Source: an uncultured Methylophaga sp.
Lineage (GTDB): Bacteria > Pseudomonadota > Gammaproteobacteria > Nitrosococcales > Methylophagaceae
Length of the DNA stretch: 64,000 nt
Direction: 5' to 3'
Assembly (NCBI GenBank): GCA_913055695.1
Contig: CAJXKF010000003.1
Span: 248,001-312,000 of the forward strand
This document shows, piece by piece, positions 19,792-32,853 of this stretch (position 1 is the stretch's first letter; every line of letters starts with the position of its first letter). A program made the translations under genes and the position numbers. Below the pieces are notes generated by a model. The model was not told where the DNA came from. It saw only the letters and a program-made list of their open reading frames with translations, and did not search any database.

Positions 19792-19820
19792 TTGAACGAG
19801 ACGGCATCGATCGCTATAAT
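19792..19820 (+). promoter_or_regulatory. Sigma-70-type promoter of gltBD
   Basis: TTGAAC (19792-19797), exactly 17 bp, then TATAAT (19815-19820). This predicts a leader of about 105 nt before the gltB GTG. The leader is GC-rich around 19855-19905, with a possible short CGTCG/CGACG stem; I found no leader peptide or known riboswitch in it. Confidence 0.75.
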
Positions 19821-19931
19821 AGTCGATCCTTTCTGCCGTAATTGGTCAACGCCCCTCGTCGTCGAATCCAACACCGACGGACTTCCGCCGGGGGAGCAGT
19901 GACGGCGCTAAACTAAGAGAAGGTATGTGAC

Positions 19932-22900
19932 GTGAGTCAGCCAACAGAAATGAATCAAGGTCTCTACAGACCGCAATTTGAAAAGGACAACTGTGGTTTC
20001 GGCTTAATCGCCCAAATGGATGACAAGGCCAGCCACTGGCTGGTGGAAACAGCGATTGAAGCTCTGGGTAATCTGACCCACCGTGGCGCGATTGGCGCCG
20101 ACGGCAAAACCGGTGATGGTTGTGGTCTGTTGCTGAAAAAACCAGACAGTTTCTTCCAGGCCATTGCCCATGAACAGGGCTATAAACTGGCTTCTTTGTA
20201 CGCCGTGGGTATGGTGTTCCTTTCCCATGATGAGTCCAAAGCCCAGTCTGCCCAGAATATCGTAGATGAAAAACTGGCCGCCAAAGGTCTGGAAGTGCTC
20301 GGTTGGCGTGATGTGCCGGTCGATCCGGAATCAGCCTGTGGTCAACAGGCACTGGAATCGCTACCAGTGATGCGTCAGGTGTTCGTCAATGCCGCTGAGG
20401 GTATGAGTGAAGCCGACTTCGAACGTCAGCTTTATATCGCACGCCGTCTGGCAGAAAAAGCCATTACCGATGATGAAGATTTCTACATCTCCAGCCTGTC
20501 TTCACACGTAGTCTCCTACAAAGGTCTGGTCATGCCTTCTTATCTGCCGGTCTTCTATAAAGACCTGAACGATAAACGCATGGAAACCTCGATCGTAATC
20601 TTCCACCAGCGTTTCTCCACCAACACCATGCCGCAGTGGCGTCTGGCGCAGCCATTCCGCATGCTGGCGCACAATGGTGAAATCAACACCGTACAGGGCA
20701 ACCGTAACTGGGCGCTGGCACGGGGTGCCAAATTTGCGACCCCGCTGATTGAAGACATGGAAGAAATTCGTCCGCTGGTGGGTACTACCGGTTCCGATTC
20801 CTCCAGCATGGACAATATGCTGGAAGCGCTGCTGGCTGGCGGTGTCAGTCTGTTCCGTGCCATGCGTCTGGTGATTCCACCAGCCTGGCAGAACGATCCC
20901 ACTATCGATGAAGATCTGCGCGCTTTCTACGACTACAACTCCATGCATATGGAGCCCTGGGATGGTCCGGCCGGCGTGGTGATGACCGATGGTCGCTACG
21001 CTGCCTGCACCCTGGATCGCAACGGTCTGCGTCCGGCACGTTATATCATCACCAAAGATCGTCACATTACTCTGGCTTCTGAAGTCGGCGTCTGGAACTA
21101 CCAGCCGCAGGACGTGGTGGCCAAAGGTCGCCTGAAACCGGGTCAAATGCTGGCTGTGGATACCCACACCGGTGAACTCTTGATGCCGGAAGACATCGAC
21201 AACAAACTGAAGTCAGCGCAGCCTTATCGTGAGTGGCTGGATAACAATCTGCAGCGCCTGAAAGTGGCTGAAGATGATGAAACCGGTCCGACCATCGAAG
21301 GCGACGAATACGACACCTACGAAAAACTGTTCAACATCACCTTTGAAGAGCGGGATCAGGTGATCCGCGTGCTGGGTGAAGCCGGACAGGAAGCGGTCGG
21401 TTCCATGGGTGACGACACGCCGTTCCCGGTGATGTCGAGCCAGATCCGTTCGCTGTATGACTATTTCCGTCAGCAGTTTGCGCAGGTCACTAATCCGCCT
21501 ATCGACCCGCTGCGTGAAAACATCGTGATGTCATTGGAAACCTGTTTCGGTGAAGAACGCAATATGTTCGAGGAAGGTGAAGACCATGCCCAGCGCGTGG
21601 TGGTTGATTCACCGGTCCTGTCTGAAAGCCAGTTCCGTCAACTGCTGGCGATGGGCGAACATAACGAGGAATACCAGTCAGTCACCCTGTCACTGAACTA
21701 CGATCCGGCTATCGGCCTGGAAGCGGCGGTTGATGCTTTATGTGACAAAGCCGAGAAAGCGGTCGCTAATGGCACCGTTGTAATCGTGCTGTCTGACCGT
21801 GATATCAAGAAAAATAAACTGCCGATTCATGCCTTGTTGGCAACCGGTGCTGTGCATCATCGTCTGATCAAAGCCGGTCTGCGTTGCGACGCCAACCTGA
21901 TTGTGGAAACCGCCACCGCGCGTGATCCGCATCACTTCGGTGTGCTGCTGGGTTACGGTGCGACGGGTATCTATCCGTATCTCGCCTACGCCTGCCTCAA
22001 CGACATGATTCACACCGGTGAAATTAAAGAGCTTGAGCGGGCCGAGCTGTGCCGTCGCTACCGCAAAGGTATTAACAAGGGTCTGTTCAAGATCACCTCG
22101 AAAATGGGGATTTCGACCATTGCCAGCTACCGTGGTGCGCAACTGTTCGAAATCGTCGGTCTGCATGATGATGTGGTCAACAAATGCTTTACTTCGACCA
22201 CCAGCCGTATCAGCGGTACCGGCTTTGCCGAACTGCAGGCGGATGATGAAAAACTGGCGAAACTGGCCTGGAACCAGCGTAAGAAACGCGGTCAGGGTGG
22301 TTTGCTGAAATTCATCCACGGCGGTGAATATCACGCCTATAATCCGGATGTGATTGCGACCCTGCAAAAAGCGGTACAGGGCGGCAGCTATGACGATTAC
22401 AAAGCTTATGCCTCACTGGTTAATGAGCGTGACCCGATGGTGCTGCGGGACCTGATGAAGGTCAAACTGGCCGACAAGCCACTGGCGATGGAGCAAGTGG
22501 AAGATGTCAGTGCCATTCTGCAGCGTTTCGACAGCGCCGGTATGTCTCTGGGCGCACTGTCACCGGAAGCGCACGAAGCCCTGGCGATTGCAATGAACCG
22601 TCTGGGTGGTCGCTCCAACTCGGGTGAGGGCGGTGAAGATCCGGATCGTTTCGGTAATGAGCGCGTCTCCAAAATCAAACAGATCGCCTCCGGCCGTTTC
22701 GGTGTTACCCCGCATTATCTGGTCAATGCCGAAGTGCTGCAGATCAAGATCGCCCAAGGCGCAAAACCGGGCGAAGGTGGTCAGCTGCCAGGCAAGAAAG
22801 TCAATCAGATGATTGCCAGCCTGCGTCACTCAGTGCCGGGCGTGACCTTGATTTCTCCGCCGCCACATCACGATATCTATTCGATTGAAGATCTGGCGCA

Positions 22901-24401
22901 GCTGATTTTCGACCTGAAACAGGTCAATCCGCAGGCGCTGGTCTCCGTCAAACTGGTATCACAGGCCGGTGTGGGTACCGTTGCAGCCGGTGTGGCCAAG
23001 GCTTATGCCGATTTGATTACCATTTCCGGTTACGACGGTGGTACCGGTGCCAGCCCACTGACTTCGGTCAAATATGCCGGTGGTCCTTGGGAGCTGGGTC
23101 TGTCAGAAGCACACCAGACGCTGCGAGCCAATGACTTGCGTGACAAAGTCCGTCTGCAGACAGACGGTGGTCTCAAAACCGGTCTGGACGTGGTTAAAGC
23201 CGCGATTCTGGGTGCGGAAAGCTTCGGCTTCGGTACCGGTCCTATGGTGGCGCTGGGTTGTAAATACCTGCGGATCTGTCACCTGAACAACTGTGCAACC
23301 GGTGTCGCCACTCAGAACGAAAAACTGCGTACCCAGCACTTTATCGGGCTGCCGCAAATGGTCATGAACTACTTCCAGTTCGTGGCCCGCGAAACGCAGG
23401 AATGGCTGGCCGCACTGGGCGTCTCCAGTCTGCAGGACCTGATTGGTCGTACTGACCTCCTGGAACTGCTGCCGGGTGAAACCAGCAAGCAGCAGAAACT
23501 GGATTTGTCGCCGCTGCTGTCGGATGCCGGCGTGCCGGCTGATAAGCCCAAGTTCTGCCTGGAGCCGAAGAACGAGCCTTACGACAAAGGTGAACTGGCC
23601 GAGCAGATGGTAGTGGATATTAAAGACACCATTGTCAATAAAACCGGCGGTGAATTCAGCTATGTGGTTCGTAACGTCAACCGCTCCATCGGTGCCCGTT
23701 TGTCCGGTGAGATCGCCAGAGTTCATGGCAACTACGGCATGGCCGACAAGCCGATTCGTCTGCGCCTGACAGGGTCAGCCGGTCAAAGCTTTGGTGTATT
23801 CAACGCCGGTGGCCTGGAAATGTACCTGGAAGGCGATGCCAACGACTATGTCGGTAAGAGCATGGCGGACGGCAAACTGGTGATTTATCCGTCACCGGAA
23901 AGTGAGTATCAGAGCCACGAAGCCAGCATTATCGGTAACACCTGTCTGTATGGTGCCACCGGTGGTGCCCTGTTCGCAGCCGGTCGAGCCGGTGAGCGTT
24001 TCGCGGTGCGTAACTCCGGGGCTTCCGCAGTGGTTGAAGGTATTGGTGACCACGGTTGCGAATACATGACCGGCGGTGTCGTCACCGTGCTGGGTGAGAC
24101 CGGCCTTAACTTCGGTGCCGGTATGACAGGTGGTTTGGCCTTTGTTCTCGACAGTGATAACAGCTTTGCTGAGCGCTATAACGACGAACTGGTTGAACTG
24201 GTCCGAATTGATACCGCTGAGATGTCCGAGCTGGCGCTGTTCCTCAAAGGCATGATTGAAGATCATGTCCGTGAAACCGGCAGTGTCTGGGGCCATCAGA
24301 TTCTGGACGCGTTTGAACAACGCCTGAAAGAATTCTGGATGGTCAAACCCAAAGCCGCTGCGATGGATGGTCTGCTCAAACTGGCAACCAAAGCAGCTTA
24401 A
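19932..24401 (+). CDS. gltB: Glutamate synthase (GOGAT) large subunit
   Basis: 1489 residues from a GTG start (AAGG upstream). The first ~20 residues are a propeptide: Cys21 in [10 protein letters not shown] is the amidotransferase nucleophile, exposed by cleavage. The class II glutaminase domain (about 21-430), central domain, FMN-binding synthase domain (about 830-1200, with [11 protein letters not shown]) and C-terminal beta-helix are all present. The 3Fe-4S cysteines lie in [19 protein letters not shown]. It converts 2-oxoglutarate plus glutamine to two glutamates with the GltD reductase. gltD follows after 23 bp. Confidence 0.98.
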   Translation: MSQPTEMNQGLYRPQFEKDNCGFGLIAQMDDKASHWLVETAIEALGNLTHRGAIGADGKTGDGCGLLLKKPDSFFQAIAHEQGYKLASLYAVGMVFLSHDESKAQSAQNIVDEKLAAKGLEVLGWRDVPVDPESACGQQALESLPVMRQVFVNAAEGMSEADFERQLYIARRLAEKAITDDEDFYISSLSSHVVSYKGLVMPSYLPVFYKDLNDKRMETSIVIFHQRFSTNTMPQWRLAQPFRMLAHNGEINTVQGNRNWALARGAKFATPLIEDMEEIRPLVGTTGSDSSSMDNMLEALLAGGVSLFRAMRLVIPPAWQNDPTIDEDLRAFYDYNSMHMEPWDGPAGVVMTDGRYAACTLDRNGLRPARYIITKDRHITLASEVGVWNYQPQDVVAKGRLKPGQMLAVDTHTGELLMPEDIDNKLKSAQPYREWLDNNLQRLKVAEDDETGPTIEGDEYDTYEKLFNITFEERDQVIRVLGEAGQEAVGSMGDDTPFPVMSSQIRSLYDYFRQQFAQVTNPPIDPLRENIVMSLETCFGEERNMFEEGEDHAQRVVVDSPVLSESQFRQLLAMGEHNEEYQSVTLSLNYDPAIGLEAAVDALCDKAEKAVANGTVVIVLSDRDIKKNKLPIHALLATGAVHHRLIKAGLRCDANLIVETATARDPHHFGVLLGYGATGIYPYLAYACLNDMIHTGEIKELERAELCRRYRKGINKGLFKITSKMGISTIASYRGAQLFEIVGLHDDVVNKCFTSTTSRISGTGFAELQADDEKLAKLAWNQRKKRGQGGLLKFIHGGEYHAYNPDVIATLQKAVQGGSYDDYKAYASLVNERDPMVLRDLMKVKLADKPLAMEQVEDVSAILQRFDSAGMSLGALSPEAHEALAIAMNRLGGRSNSGEGGEDPDRFGNERVSKIKQIASGRFGVTPHYLVNAEVLQIKIAQGAKPGEGGQLPGKKVNQMIASLRHSVPGVTLISPPPHHDIYSIEDLAQLIFDLKQVNPQALVSVKLVSQAGVGTVAAGVAKAYADLITISGYDGGTGASPLTSVKYAGGPWELGLSEAHQTLRANDLRDKVRLQTDGGLKTGLDVVKAAILGAESFGFGTGPMVALGCKYLRICHLNNCATGVATQNEKLRTQHFIGLPQMVMNYFQFVARETQEWLAALGVSSLQDLIGRTDLLELLPGETSKQQKLDLSPLLSDAGVPADKPKFCLEPKNEPYDKGELAEQMVVDIKDTIVNKTGGEFSYVVRNVNRSIGARLSGEIARVHGNYGMADKPIRLRLTGSAGQSFGVFNAGGLEMYLEGDANDYVGKSMADGKLVIYPSPESEYQSHEASIIGNTCLYGATGGALFAAGRAGERFAVRNSGASAVVEGIGDHGCEYMTGGVVTVLGETGLNFGAGMTGGLAFVLDSDNSFAERYNDELVELVRIDTAEMSELALFLKGMIEDHVRETGSVWGHQILDAFEQRLKEFWMVKPKAAAMDGLLKLATKAA

Positions 24402-24418
24402 GGACTCAGCGTAGATAA

Positions 24419-25831
<1,413 letters not shown>

Positions 25832-25857
25832 ACTTAAGCTTTAAGCAGGCTACTAAA

Positions 25858-25905
25858 GGCTTGTTCATACCGGGATGTTCAATCCTGTATGATCAAGCCT
25901 TTTTT
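25858..25905 (+). terminator. Intrinsic terminator after gltBD
   Basis: The arms GGCTTG-T-TCATAC and GTATGA-T-CAAGCC (25858-25870 with 25887-25899) form a long stem with one T-T mismatch, followed by TTTTTT. It ends the gltBD operon before hemE. Confidence 0.85.
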
Positions 25906-25936
25906 GTATCTGTAGCCTTAACTCCGGGAATAAAAC

Positions 25937-27007
25937 GTGGCGGAACTGAAAAACGATCGTTATCTGCGAGCCCTGATGAAACAAGCTGTGGACCGGACCC
26001 CGGTCTGGGTCATGCGCCAGGCGGGTCGCTATCTGCCGGAATACCGAGAAGTCAGGCAAAAAGCCGGTGACTTTATGACCCTCTGCAGTACACCGGAAAT
26101 GGCCTGTGAAGTGACGCTGCAGCCGCTGCGCCGTTATGATCTCGATGCCGCCATTATCTTTTCCGATATTCTGACCGTACCTGATGCGATGGGGCTGGGC
26201 CTGCATTTTGTCAGTGGGGAAGGTCCGAAATTTTCCCGCACCATTCAATCAGCTGCCGATATTAAAAACCTGGCTGTACCGGATATGGAAGACAGTCTGG
26301 GCTATGTGATGGATGCTATCCGTCTGACCCGCCGCGAGATTGATGGCAAGGTGCCCCTGATTGGTTTCAGTGGCAGTCCCTGGACTCTGGCCTGTTACAT
26401 GGTCGAAGGCGGTGGCAGTAAAGATTTTGCCAAGGTCAAAGGCATGCTGTTTGATGCCCCACAGCAGATGCACGCTTTACTGAACATTCTGGCTGACTCG
26501 GTCATTGCTTATCTGAATGCCCAGATCAATGCCGGTGCCCAGGCTATTATGCTGTTTGATACCTGGGGCGGGACTTTGAGTCCAGCCGTGTATAGAGAGT
26601 TCTCGCTCAATTACATGCAGAAGATTGTTTCCGGCTTGCAACGCGAAGCAGAAGGCCGCGAAGTGCCCGTGACAATGTTCACCAAAGGCGGTGGCCAGTG
26701 GCTGGAATGGATGGCTGAAACCGGTGTCAATGGTGTGGGCCTGGACTGGACCACGGATATCGGTGATGCGCGTCGTCGGGTGGGCGATAAAGTCACCCTG
26801 CAGGGCAATATGGACCCCTGCGTCTTATATGCATCACCGGACCGGGTCGAGCAGGAAGTGGCGACGATACTTGCAACCTATGGCAAAGGTAACACCGGCC
26901 ATGTATTCAATCTGGGGCATGGCATTCATCCCACGGTCGATCCAGAAAACATGGCGAGACTGGTGGAGTCGGTTCACCGTCTCAGTGCCCCTTATCACGC
27001 AGAATAA
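25937..27007 (+). CDS. hemE: Uroporphyrinogen decarboxylase
   Basis: 356 residues from GTG 25937 with GGGA upstream. It removes four acetate carboxyls from uroporphyrinogen III in haem synthesis. The signature [18 protein letters not shown] is intact, as are the substrate-binding [17 protein letters not shown] and the C-terminal [12 protein letters not shown]. It is apparently monocistronic, between two terminators. Confidence 0.97.
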   Translation: MAELKNDRYLRALMKQAVDRTPVWVMRQAGRYLPEYREVRQKAGDFMTLCSTPEMACEVTLQPLRRYDLDAAIIFSDILTVPDAMGLGLHFVSGEGPKFSRTIQSAADIKNLAVPDMEDSLGYVMDAIRLTRREIDGKVPLIGFSGSPWTLACYMVEGGGSKDFAKVKGMLFDAPQQMHALLNILADSVIAYLNAQINAGAQAIMLFDTWGGTLSPAVYREFSLNYMQKIVSGLQREAEGREVPVTMFTKGGGQWLEWMAETGVNGVGLDWTTDIGDARRRVGDKVTLQGNMDPCVLYASPDRVEQEVATILATYGKGNTGHVFNLGHGIHPTVDPENMARLVESVHRLSAPYHAE

Positions 27008-27020
27008 ATGCAGCAGACAT

Positions 27021-27057
27021 AAAAAAGAGGGACAGGCCGAAACCTGTCCCCCTTCTT
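27021..27057. terminator. Bidirectional terminator between hemE and amtB
   Basis: A perfect 8-bp stem GGGACAGG/CCTGTCCC (27029-27036 with 27043-27050) and loop CCGAAA. The plus side ends in CCTTCTT, and the minus side in CTCTTTTTT, so it serves both converging genes. Confidence 0.85.
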
Positions 27058-27073
27058 CTGAGTATGTAATTTT

Positions 27074-28312
27074 TTACTTACCGGAGTTGGTGAATTCAGG
27101 GTATGCTTCCATACCGCATTCAACATAATCAACACCTTCATACTCTTCTTCCTCGGTGACACGGATACCCATGACCACTTTGAGGATAGACCAGACGATG
27201 AAGCTGGCAACAAACACCCAGACAAAGATGGTAGCGGCACCGATCAGCTGACCGGAGAAGCTGACACCATCATTAGTCAGAGGCACTGCTAACAGACCCC
27301 AAAGACCGACAGTACCGTGGACTGAGATCGCACCGACCGGATCATCAATTTTGATTTTATCCAGCAGGACGATTGAGAACACCACGATCACACCACCTAT
27401 GGCACCGATGATGGTCGCCATCAGCGGAGTCGGGGTGTCAGGACCGGCTGTAATAGCCACCAGACCAGCCAGCGCACCGTTCAGAATCATGGTGAGGTCA
27501 GCTTTACCAAACATCAGCTTGGCAACAATCAGGGCAGCAATCACACCACCTGCCGCAGCAGCATTGGTGTTCATGAAGACCACGGCAACGGCATTGGCAC
27601 TTTCGACAGAGGCTGTCGCCAGCACCGAACCACCGTTGAAGCCGAACCAACCCAGCCACAGGATAAAGGTACCCAGAGTCGCCATTGGCAGGTTAGCACC
27701 TGGAATCGGGTGAATTTCACCATTAGGACCGTATTTACCTTTACGGGCACCCAGCAGAATCACACCAGCCAGGGCTGCAGCAGCACCTGCCATGTGAACG
27801 ATACCGGAACCGGCAAAGTCAGCGAAGCCAAGGTCACCCAGGGTATAAAGACCAAACACAGCGTTGCCGCCCCAGGTCCAGGAGCCTTCCAGCGGGTAAA
27901 TAAAGGCAGTCATGACCACAGCAAAGGCCGCAAAAGCCCACAGCTTCATACGCTCAGCGACCGCACCCGAGACGATAGACATGGCGGTTGCCACGAAAAC
28001 GACCTGGAAGAAGAAGTCAGCAGAAGGTGCATAAGTGGCTGGTTCAGCAGCACCGGTGACACCGTCACCGACAATACCGTCCAGGAACAGTCCACCGCCA
28101 TACATGATGTCATAACCAACAACGAGATAAGCAGTACACGCGATCGCAAACAGCATCACGTTCTTGGTTAAGATTTCAGTCGTGTTTTTGGAACGCACCA
28201 GACCGGCTTCCAGCATCGCGAAGCCGGCGGCCATCCACATAACAAAGGCACCACTAATCAGGAAGTAGAAGGTGTCCAATGCATATTGGAGTTGGAAGAT
28301 TTCGTTTTCCAT
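27074..28312 (-). CDS. amtB: Ammonium transporter AmtB
   Basis: 412 residues with about 11 membrane segments. It imports ammonium or ammonia across the inner membrane and is blocked by GlnK under nitrogen excess. Family marks include MWMAAGFAMLEAGLVRSKNT, LEGSWTWGG (the family acidic site lies nearby), GSGIVHMAGAAAALAG with a pore His, and LGWFGFNGGSVLA. The C-terminal tail is cytosolic. It starts 18 bp after glnK, behind a GAGGAG site. The N-terminus lacks an obvious cleavable signal. Confidence 0.97.
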   Translation of the reverse strand: MENEIFQLQYALDTFYFLISGAFVMWMAAGFAMLEAGLVRSKNTTEILTKNVMLFAIACTAYLVVGYDIMYGGGLFLDGIVGDGVTGAAEPATYAPSADFFFQVVFVATAMSIVSGAVAERMKLWAFAAFAVVMTAFIYPLEGSWTWGGNAVFGLYTLGDLGFADFAGSGIVHMAGAAAALAGVILLGARKGKYGPNGEIHPIPGANLPMATLGTFILWLGWFGFNGGSVLATASVESANAVAVVFMNTNAAAAGGVIAALIVAKLMFGKADLTMILNGALAGLVAITAGPDTPTPLMATIIGAIGGVIVVFSIVLLDKIKIDDPVGAISVHGTVGLWGLLAVPLTNDGVSFSGQLIGAATIFVWVFVASFIVWSILKVVMGIRVTEEEEYEGVDYVECGMEAYPEFTNSGK

Positions 28313-28330
28313 ATTATCTACTCCTCAAGC

Positions 28331-28672
<342 letters not shown>

Positions 28673-28688
28673 CTAGTTTCCTTCTGTA

Positions 28689-28718
28689 GAAAAGAAGACC
28701 CGTTCAGCATCGAACGGG
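28689..28718 (-). terminator. Terminator or partial attenuator between porin and glnK
   Basis: In the minus direction the 7-bp stem CCCGTTC/GAACGGG (28699-28705 with 28712-28718) with ATGCTG-type loop is followed by TCTTCTTTTC. It lies 20 nt before the glnK ATG. It probably makes the porin transcript more abundant than the glnK-amtB read-through, unless glnK has its own promoter. Confidence 0.7.
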
Positions 28719-28732
28719 CCTTCAGAGAAGCG

Positions 28733-29443
28733 TTAGAATGATTTAGAAACTGAGAACAGGAAGGTTTCTTCAGCTCTGTCACCGTAGATATCTTCAGCAT
28801 CGCTTTCGGTGTCCTGATAGGACAAATCAAAAGTGAAACCGGCCAGATCTTTAGATACACCCACCCAGTAGTGCGAATAGTCATCAATGCCGTCGGCAAA
28901 GGTGTTTTCATCAGCATCGTAGAGACCCACACCGCCATACAGATTCAGGCCCATAGGCAGGTCATAAGCCGCATCCAGCGAGTAGTAATAGCCATCTTCA
29001 TCGGAGCCCAGGGTGTCACTTGAGTAAGCAACGCCCAGGTTGAAGATGCTGTAGCTCAGAGAGCCGTATACTTCGTTCCAGTTATAGTCTTCACCTGGGA
29101 ACATATAACGCAGGACACCGACGTCATAACCGATACCAGACTCACCGAACGCACCAGAGAAACCGGCATAAACGTCAATTTCCGAGCTGGCTTCATCATC
29201 GAAGTCATAACTTGAAGCCCAGGTTCCTGCATAGAAACCACTGCTGTGGGCATAATCGAAGCTGCCTGAGATAGCAGGATCGCCATCTGTTTGTGAAATA
29301 CCACGCCAGATGTATTCAGAAGAAAGGGCGACGCTGGCACTGGTTGAGTGTTGGCCGTCTTCGCTTTCCCAGGCCATTGCTGATGAAGCAGCGAACAGTG
29401 TGGTAGCTGCAAGGCAAAGTGCTGAAATCTTACTCAGTTTCAT
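28733..29443 (-). CDS. TorF-family putative outer-membrane porin
   Basis: 236 residues. The signal peptide MKLSKISALCLAATTLFAAS ends at SAMA. The mature protein alternates short strands rich in Y, S, G and D (VALSSEYIWRGISQTDGDPA, GFYAGTWASSYDFDDEASSE), the pattern of the TIGR02001/TorF family, and ends in Phe (FSVSKSF), a beta-barrel assembly signal. A GGAG site precedes it. Its place upstream of glnK-amtB suggests a role in uptake of nitrogen compounds through the outer membrane, which is inference. Confidence 0.87.
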   Translation of the reverse strand: MKLSKISALCLAATTLFAASSAMAWESEDGQHSTSASVALSSEYIWRGISQTDGDPAISGSFDYAHSSGFYAGTWASSYDFDDEASSEIDVYAGFSGAFGESGIGYDVGVLRYMFPGEDYNWNEVYGSLSYSIFNLGVAYSSDTLGSDEDGYYYSLDAAYDLPMGLNLYGGVGLYDADENTFADGIDDYSHYWVGVSKDLAGFTFDLSYQDTESDAEDIYGDRAEETFLFSVSKSF

Positions 29444-29537
29444 GGTTTAACTCCTCGGTTTAACATTTTATTGTTTAGTCGTTTGAATCCCGGCGTTGAA
29501 TTTTTGCAACACTGTGTATTCAGACTGCAACAGTTTG

Positions 29538-29553
29538 AGCAGATAGCATGCCA
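29538..29553 (-). promoter_or_regulatory. Candidate sigma-54 promoter upstream of porin-glnK-amtB
   Basis: On the minus strand TGGCATGCTATCTGCT fits the -24/-12 pattern TGGCAC-N5-TTGCW with 9 of 11 defined positions, including the essential GG and GC at the right spacing. It lies about 95 bp before the porin ATG. GGTGCA-like half sites upstream (29629-29634, 29660-29665) and TGCAC (29587) could be NtrC contacts, but no full dyad is seen. Confidence 0.5.
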
Positions 29554-29741
29554 AGTTTGTAAACCATTGAAAAAACAGTGAACTATTGCACATTTGCTTT
29601 ATTCTGGTTCAGCTTACAGGATCATTTTGGTGCAGGCTATATCGGCCTCGTTCCAAACTGGTGCGGAAACGGGCCTTATTGTCTTAGATTTGCCTTCTTA
29701 TAGTTGCTAAGATAGCGGCACATTCATTCAGAGAGATTGGC

Positions 29742-30515
29742 ATGACCTACCCAGAAATCGACCCGGTGGCACTCAGTCTGGGACCTTTAGCAATACACTG
29801 GTATGGACTGATGTACCTGCTGGGTTTCGCGTTTGTCTGGTTGCTGGGCCGTTACCGGGCAGCACGTCACGACTGGCAGCACGGCCAACTGGAAGACCTG
29901 CTGTTTTACGGCGCGCTGGGCGTCATTCTGGGCGGGCGTCTGGGTTATGCTTTGTTTTATGACTTGGCAGCTAATCTCGACAATCCGCTCAACCTGTTGA
30001 AGATCTGGCAGGGTGGCATGTCTTTCCATGGCGGTCTTATCGGTGTGTTAATCGCCTTCTGGTATTTCGGTCGTAAAACGGGAAAGGGCTTTTTTGAAAT
30101 CAGTGACTTTATCGCACCGATGGTGCCGATTGGTCTGATGCTGGGCCGGATTGGCAACTTTATCAACGGTGAACTCTGGGGCCGGGTCAGTGATGTGCCC
30201 TGGGCGACGGTATTCCCGGGTGCCGGGCCGCTGCCAAGACATCCCTCACAGCTCTACCAGGCGGCGCTGGAAGGACTGTTACTGTTTATTATTCTCTGGG
30301 TTTATTCCGCCAAACCGAGACCGCGGGCCGCTGTTTCCGGTCTGTTCCTGCTTGGCTATGGTGTGTTCCGCTTTATTGTGGAGTTCGTCCGCATTCCCGA
30401 TCCGCAGTACGGTTACATTGCATTTGGCTGGCTGACCATGGGACAGATTTTGTGTCTGCCTATGATTATCGGTGGCGCAGCGATGATGATCTGGGCCTAC
30501 CGCCGACAGGCTTAA
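29742..30515 (+). CDS. lgt: Prolipoprotein diacylglyceryl transferase
   Basis: 257 residues, integral inner-membrane enzyme with about seven helices. It transfers diacylglycerol from phosphatidylglycerol to lipobox Cys. The Lgt signature [15 protein letters not shown] is intact, as are the early [11 protein letters not shown] and [11 protein letters not shown] segments. A GAGAGATT motif precedes the ATG. Its TAA stop overlaps the dgkA stop on the other strand. Confidence 0.97.
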   Translation: MTYPEIDPVALSLGPLAIHWYGLMYLLGFAFVWLLGRYRAARHDWQHGQLEDLLFYGALGVILGGRLGYALFYDLAANLDNPLNLLKIWQGGMSFHGGLIGVLIAFWYFGRKTGKGFFEISDFIAPMVPIGLMLGRIGNFINGELWGRVSDVPWATVFPGAGPLPRHPSQLYQAALEGLLLFIILWVYSAKPRPRAAVSGLFLLGYGVFRFIVEFVRIPDPQYGYIAFGWLTMGQILCLPMIIGGAAMMIWAYRRQA

Positions 30516-30868
30516 GCCAGCAGAATAGTCAGCCAGGTCGCGGTGGCAATCAGGATCGTCATCAACACCGCGAAAGAGCCATAATCCTTGGCGCGGCCTG
30601 ACAGCTTGTGCAGATCAGTACTGACGCGGTCCACAGTGGTTTCAATCGCTGAATTCAATATTTCCACCACCATCACCAGCATGACGGTGCTTATCATCAG
30701 CAGACGTTCCATTGCAGTGACATCAAGATAAAAACTCAATGCGGTGAGGGCTACAAAGCCGATAAATTCCTGACGGAAGGCTTCTTCATGTTTGAGAGCT
30801 GATCTCAGACCCTGCCAAGAATAAATCAAAGCAAAAAACAGACGTTTGAGGCCGCGGTTCTTTTCCAT
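30512..30868 (-). CDS. dgkA: Diacylglycerol kinase
   Basis: 118 residues, three membrane helices, the usual size. It phosphorylates diacylglycerol to phosphatidate at the inner membrane. The conserved motif [15 protein letters not shown] with catalytic Glu is present, and EEAFRQE near the N-terminus. It runs convergently to lgt and shares a palindromic TTAA stop region with it. Confidence 0.95.
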   Translation of the reverse strand: MEKNRGLKRLFFALIYSWQGLRSALKHEEAFRQEFIGFVALTALSFYLDVTAMERLLMISTVMLVMVVEILNSAIETTVDRVSTDLHKLSGRAKDYGSFAVLMTILIATATWLTILLA

Positions 30869-30969
30869 ATTGTTCCTGAAACAGTGATTTAAATGTTTGA
30901 ATATTAGGCAAACATTATTAACTGCATGTTAAAATTAGCATCTTTATTTTCAAGTTTGTTTGGTGCGCT

Positions 30970-32853
30970 ATGAGTTACCAGGACCATTATGATGTCATTG
31001 TTGTCGGTGGCGGTCACGCCGGGACCGAGGCCGCGCTGGCTTCTGCCCGTCAGGGCGTCAAAACCCTGCTGCTGACCCAGAATATCGAAACCCTGGGACA
31101 GATGAGCTGTAACCCGGCCATCGGCGGTATCGGTAAAGGCCACCTGGTCAAGGAAATTGATGCGTTGGGCGGTATTATGGCGCAGGCCGCTGATCGGGGC
31201 GGTATTCAGTTCCGTACCCTGAACTCGAGCAAAGGTCCCGCCGTGCGGGCGACCCGTGCGCAGGCGGACCGGGTTCGTTATAAAGCGGCGGTGCGTGCCT
31301 ATCTTGAAAACCAGCCTAACTTGTATATCTTCCAGCAGGCAGTTGATGACCTGGTGGTGGAAAATGATCGCGTCGTTGGCGTGGTGACGCAGGTCGGTCT
31401 GCGTTTCTCTGCCAAAGCGGTGGTTCTGACGGTAGGAACCTTTCTCGGCGGCCTGATTCATATCGGCCTGCAGAATCATCAGGGCGGGCGTGCCGGTGAT
31501 CCTGCTTCTATAGCTTTGTCACAGCGATTGCGTGCTTTGCCGTTCCGGGTGGATCGGCTTAAAACCGGTACACCGCCGCGGATTGCCACCAATAGTATCG
31601 ACTTTTCCCAGCTGACTGAGCAGCCCGGTGATGATCCGACGCCGGTGTTTTCCTTCCTGGGTAAGCGTGAGCATCATCCGGCGCAGATTTCCTGTTACAT
31701 CACGCACACCAATGAACAGACGCATGATGTGATTCGTAATAACCTGGATCGCTCACCCATGTACAGCGGCGAGATTGAAGGCATCGGCCCGCGTTACTGT
31801 CCGTCGATTGAAGACAAGGTCGTGCGCTTTGCCGATCGCGCCTCACATCAGATCTTTCTGGAGCCGGAAGGCCTCGAATGCGGTGAAGTCTACCCTAACG
31901 GTATTTCCACCAGTCTGCCTTTCGATGTGCAGTATCAGATCGTGCGCTCCATGAAAGGCCTGGAAAACGCCCACATCACCCGGCCGGGTTATGCCATTGA
32001 ATATGACTTCTTTGATCCACGCGATCTGAAACCGACACTGGAAACCAAGCATATGGACGGCCTGTATTTTGCGGGTCAAATCAACGGCACCACCGGTTAC
32101 GAAGAAGCCGGTGCTCAGGGCCTGATTGCCGGTCTGAATGCCGGGCTGCAGGCGCGCGGTCTGGAAGGCTGGTATCCACGTCGTGATGAAGCCTATATCG
32201 GTGTGCTGATTGATGATTTGATTACCGCCGGTACCCGCGAGCCTTATCGCATGTTCACCAGCCGCGCCGAATACCGTCTGATGCTGCGGGAAGATAACGC
32301 TGATATGCGCCTGACACCGATTGGTCGCCAATTGGGCATTGTCGATGATGAACGCTGGGCCGTGTTCAATGCCAAGCTGGAAGCGGTGGAAAAAGAAAAT
32401 GCCCACCTCGACAGCTTTAAGTTTGTGCCGGAAAAAATGGATCAGGCCAAAGCCGAAGCCATCCTGGGTGAAAAACTGACCAAGGTCACCACCGCCAAAG
32501 ATCTGCTGCGTCGCCCCAAAGTCGATTATGCGGCGCTACTGGAACTGATGCAGCGTGAGCAGGATGTGTCTGATGAAGTCGCCGAACAGGTCGTTATTCA
32601 GGCCAAGTATTCCGGTTATATCAATCGTCAGCAGAACGAAATCGACCGCGTACAGCGTAATGAAAACACCGCCTTGCCGGTTGATATGGATTATAAAAAC
32701 GTCCGTGGCCTCTCTAACGAAGTTCGTGAAAAACTGGAAAACGCCCGTCCGGCCAATCTCGGCCAGGCTGCCCGCATTTCCGGTGTCACACCAGCGGCTG
32801 TCTCCCTGCTGCTGGTGCATCTGAAACGCAGCGGTCTGAGTGAAGCCAGTTAA
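30970..32853 (+). CDS. mnmG: tRNA U34 carboxymethylaminomethyl modification enzyme MnmG
   Basis: 627 residues. With MnmE it forms cmnm5U at wobble U34. The FAD dinucleotide fold is [20 protein letters not shown]; GidA signatures [35 protein letters not shown] and [16 protein letters not shown] are intact. It leads the mnmG-rsmG-parA-parB cluster, and its stop overlaps the rsmG start (TAATG). mnmE is not adjacent here. Confidence 0.98.
   Translation: MSYQDHYDVIVVGGGHAGTEAALASARQGVKTLLLTQNIETLGQMSCNPAIGGIGKGHLVKEIDALGGIMAQAADRGGIQFRTLNSSKGPAVRATRAQADRVRYKAAVRAYLENQPNLYIFQQAVDDLVVENDRVVGVVTQVGLRFSAKAVVLTVGTFLGGLIHIGLQNHQGGRAGDPASIALSQRLRALPFRVDRLKTGTPPRIATNSIDFSQLTEQPGDDPTPVFSFLGKREHHPAQISCYITHTNEQTHDVIRNNLDRSPMYSGEIEGIGPRYCPSIEDKVVRFADRASHQIFLEPEGLECGEVYPNGISTSLPFDVQYQIVRSMKGLENAHITRPGYAIEYDFFDPRDLKPTLETKHMDGLYFAGQINGTTGYEEAGAQGLIAGLNAGLQARGLEGWYPRRDEAYIGVLIDDLITAGTREPYRMFTSRAEYRLMLREDNADMRLTPIGRQLGIVDDERWAVFNAKLEAVEKENAHLDSFKFVPEKMDQAKAEAILGEKLTKVTTAKDLLRRPKVDYAALLELMQREQDVSDEVAEQVVIQAKYSGYINRQQNEIDRVQRNENTALPVDMDYKNVRGLSNEVREKLENARPANLGQAARISGVTPAAVSLLLVHLKRSGLSEAS

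Noticed and set aside
19846..20352. Long open frame antisense to the gltB start
   Set aside because: Lies opposite well-supported gltB coding sequence and has no family resemblance; a codon-bias shadow.
29498..29518. Second sigma-54-like site (ACAGTGTTGCA on the minus strand)
   Set aside because: It keeps TTGCA, but lacks the GG of the -24 element at correct spacing.
30869..30969. oriC upstream of mnmG
   Set aside because: A/T-rich but only 101 bp, with no TTATNCACA boxes.
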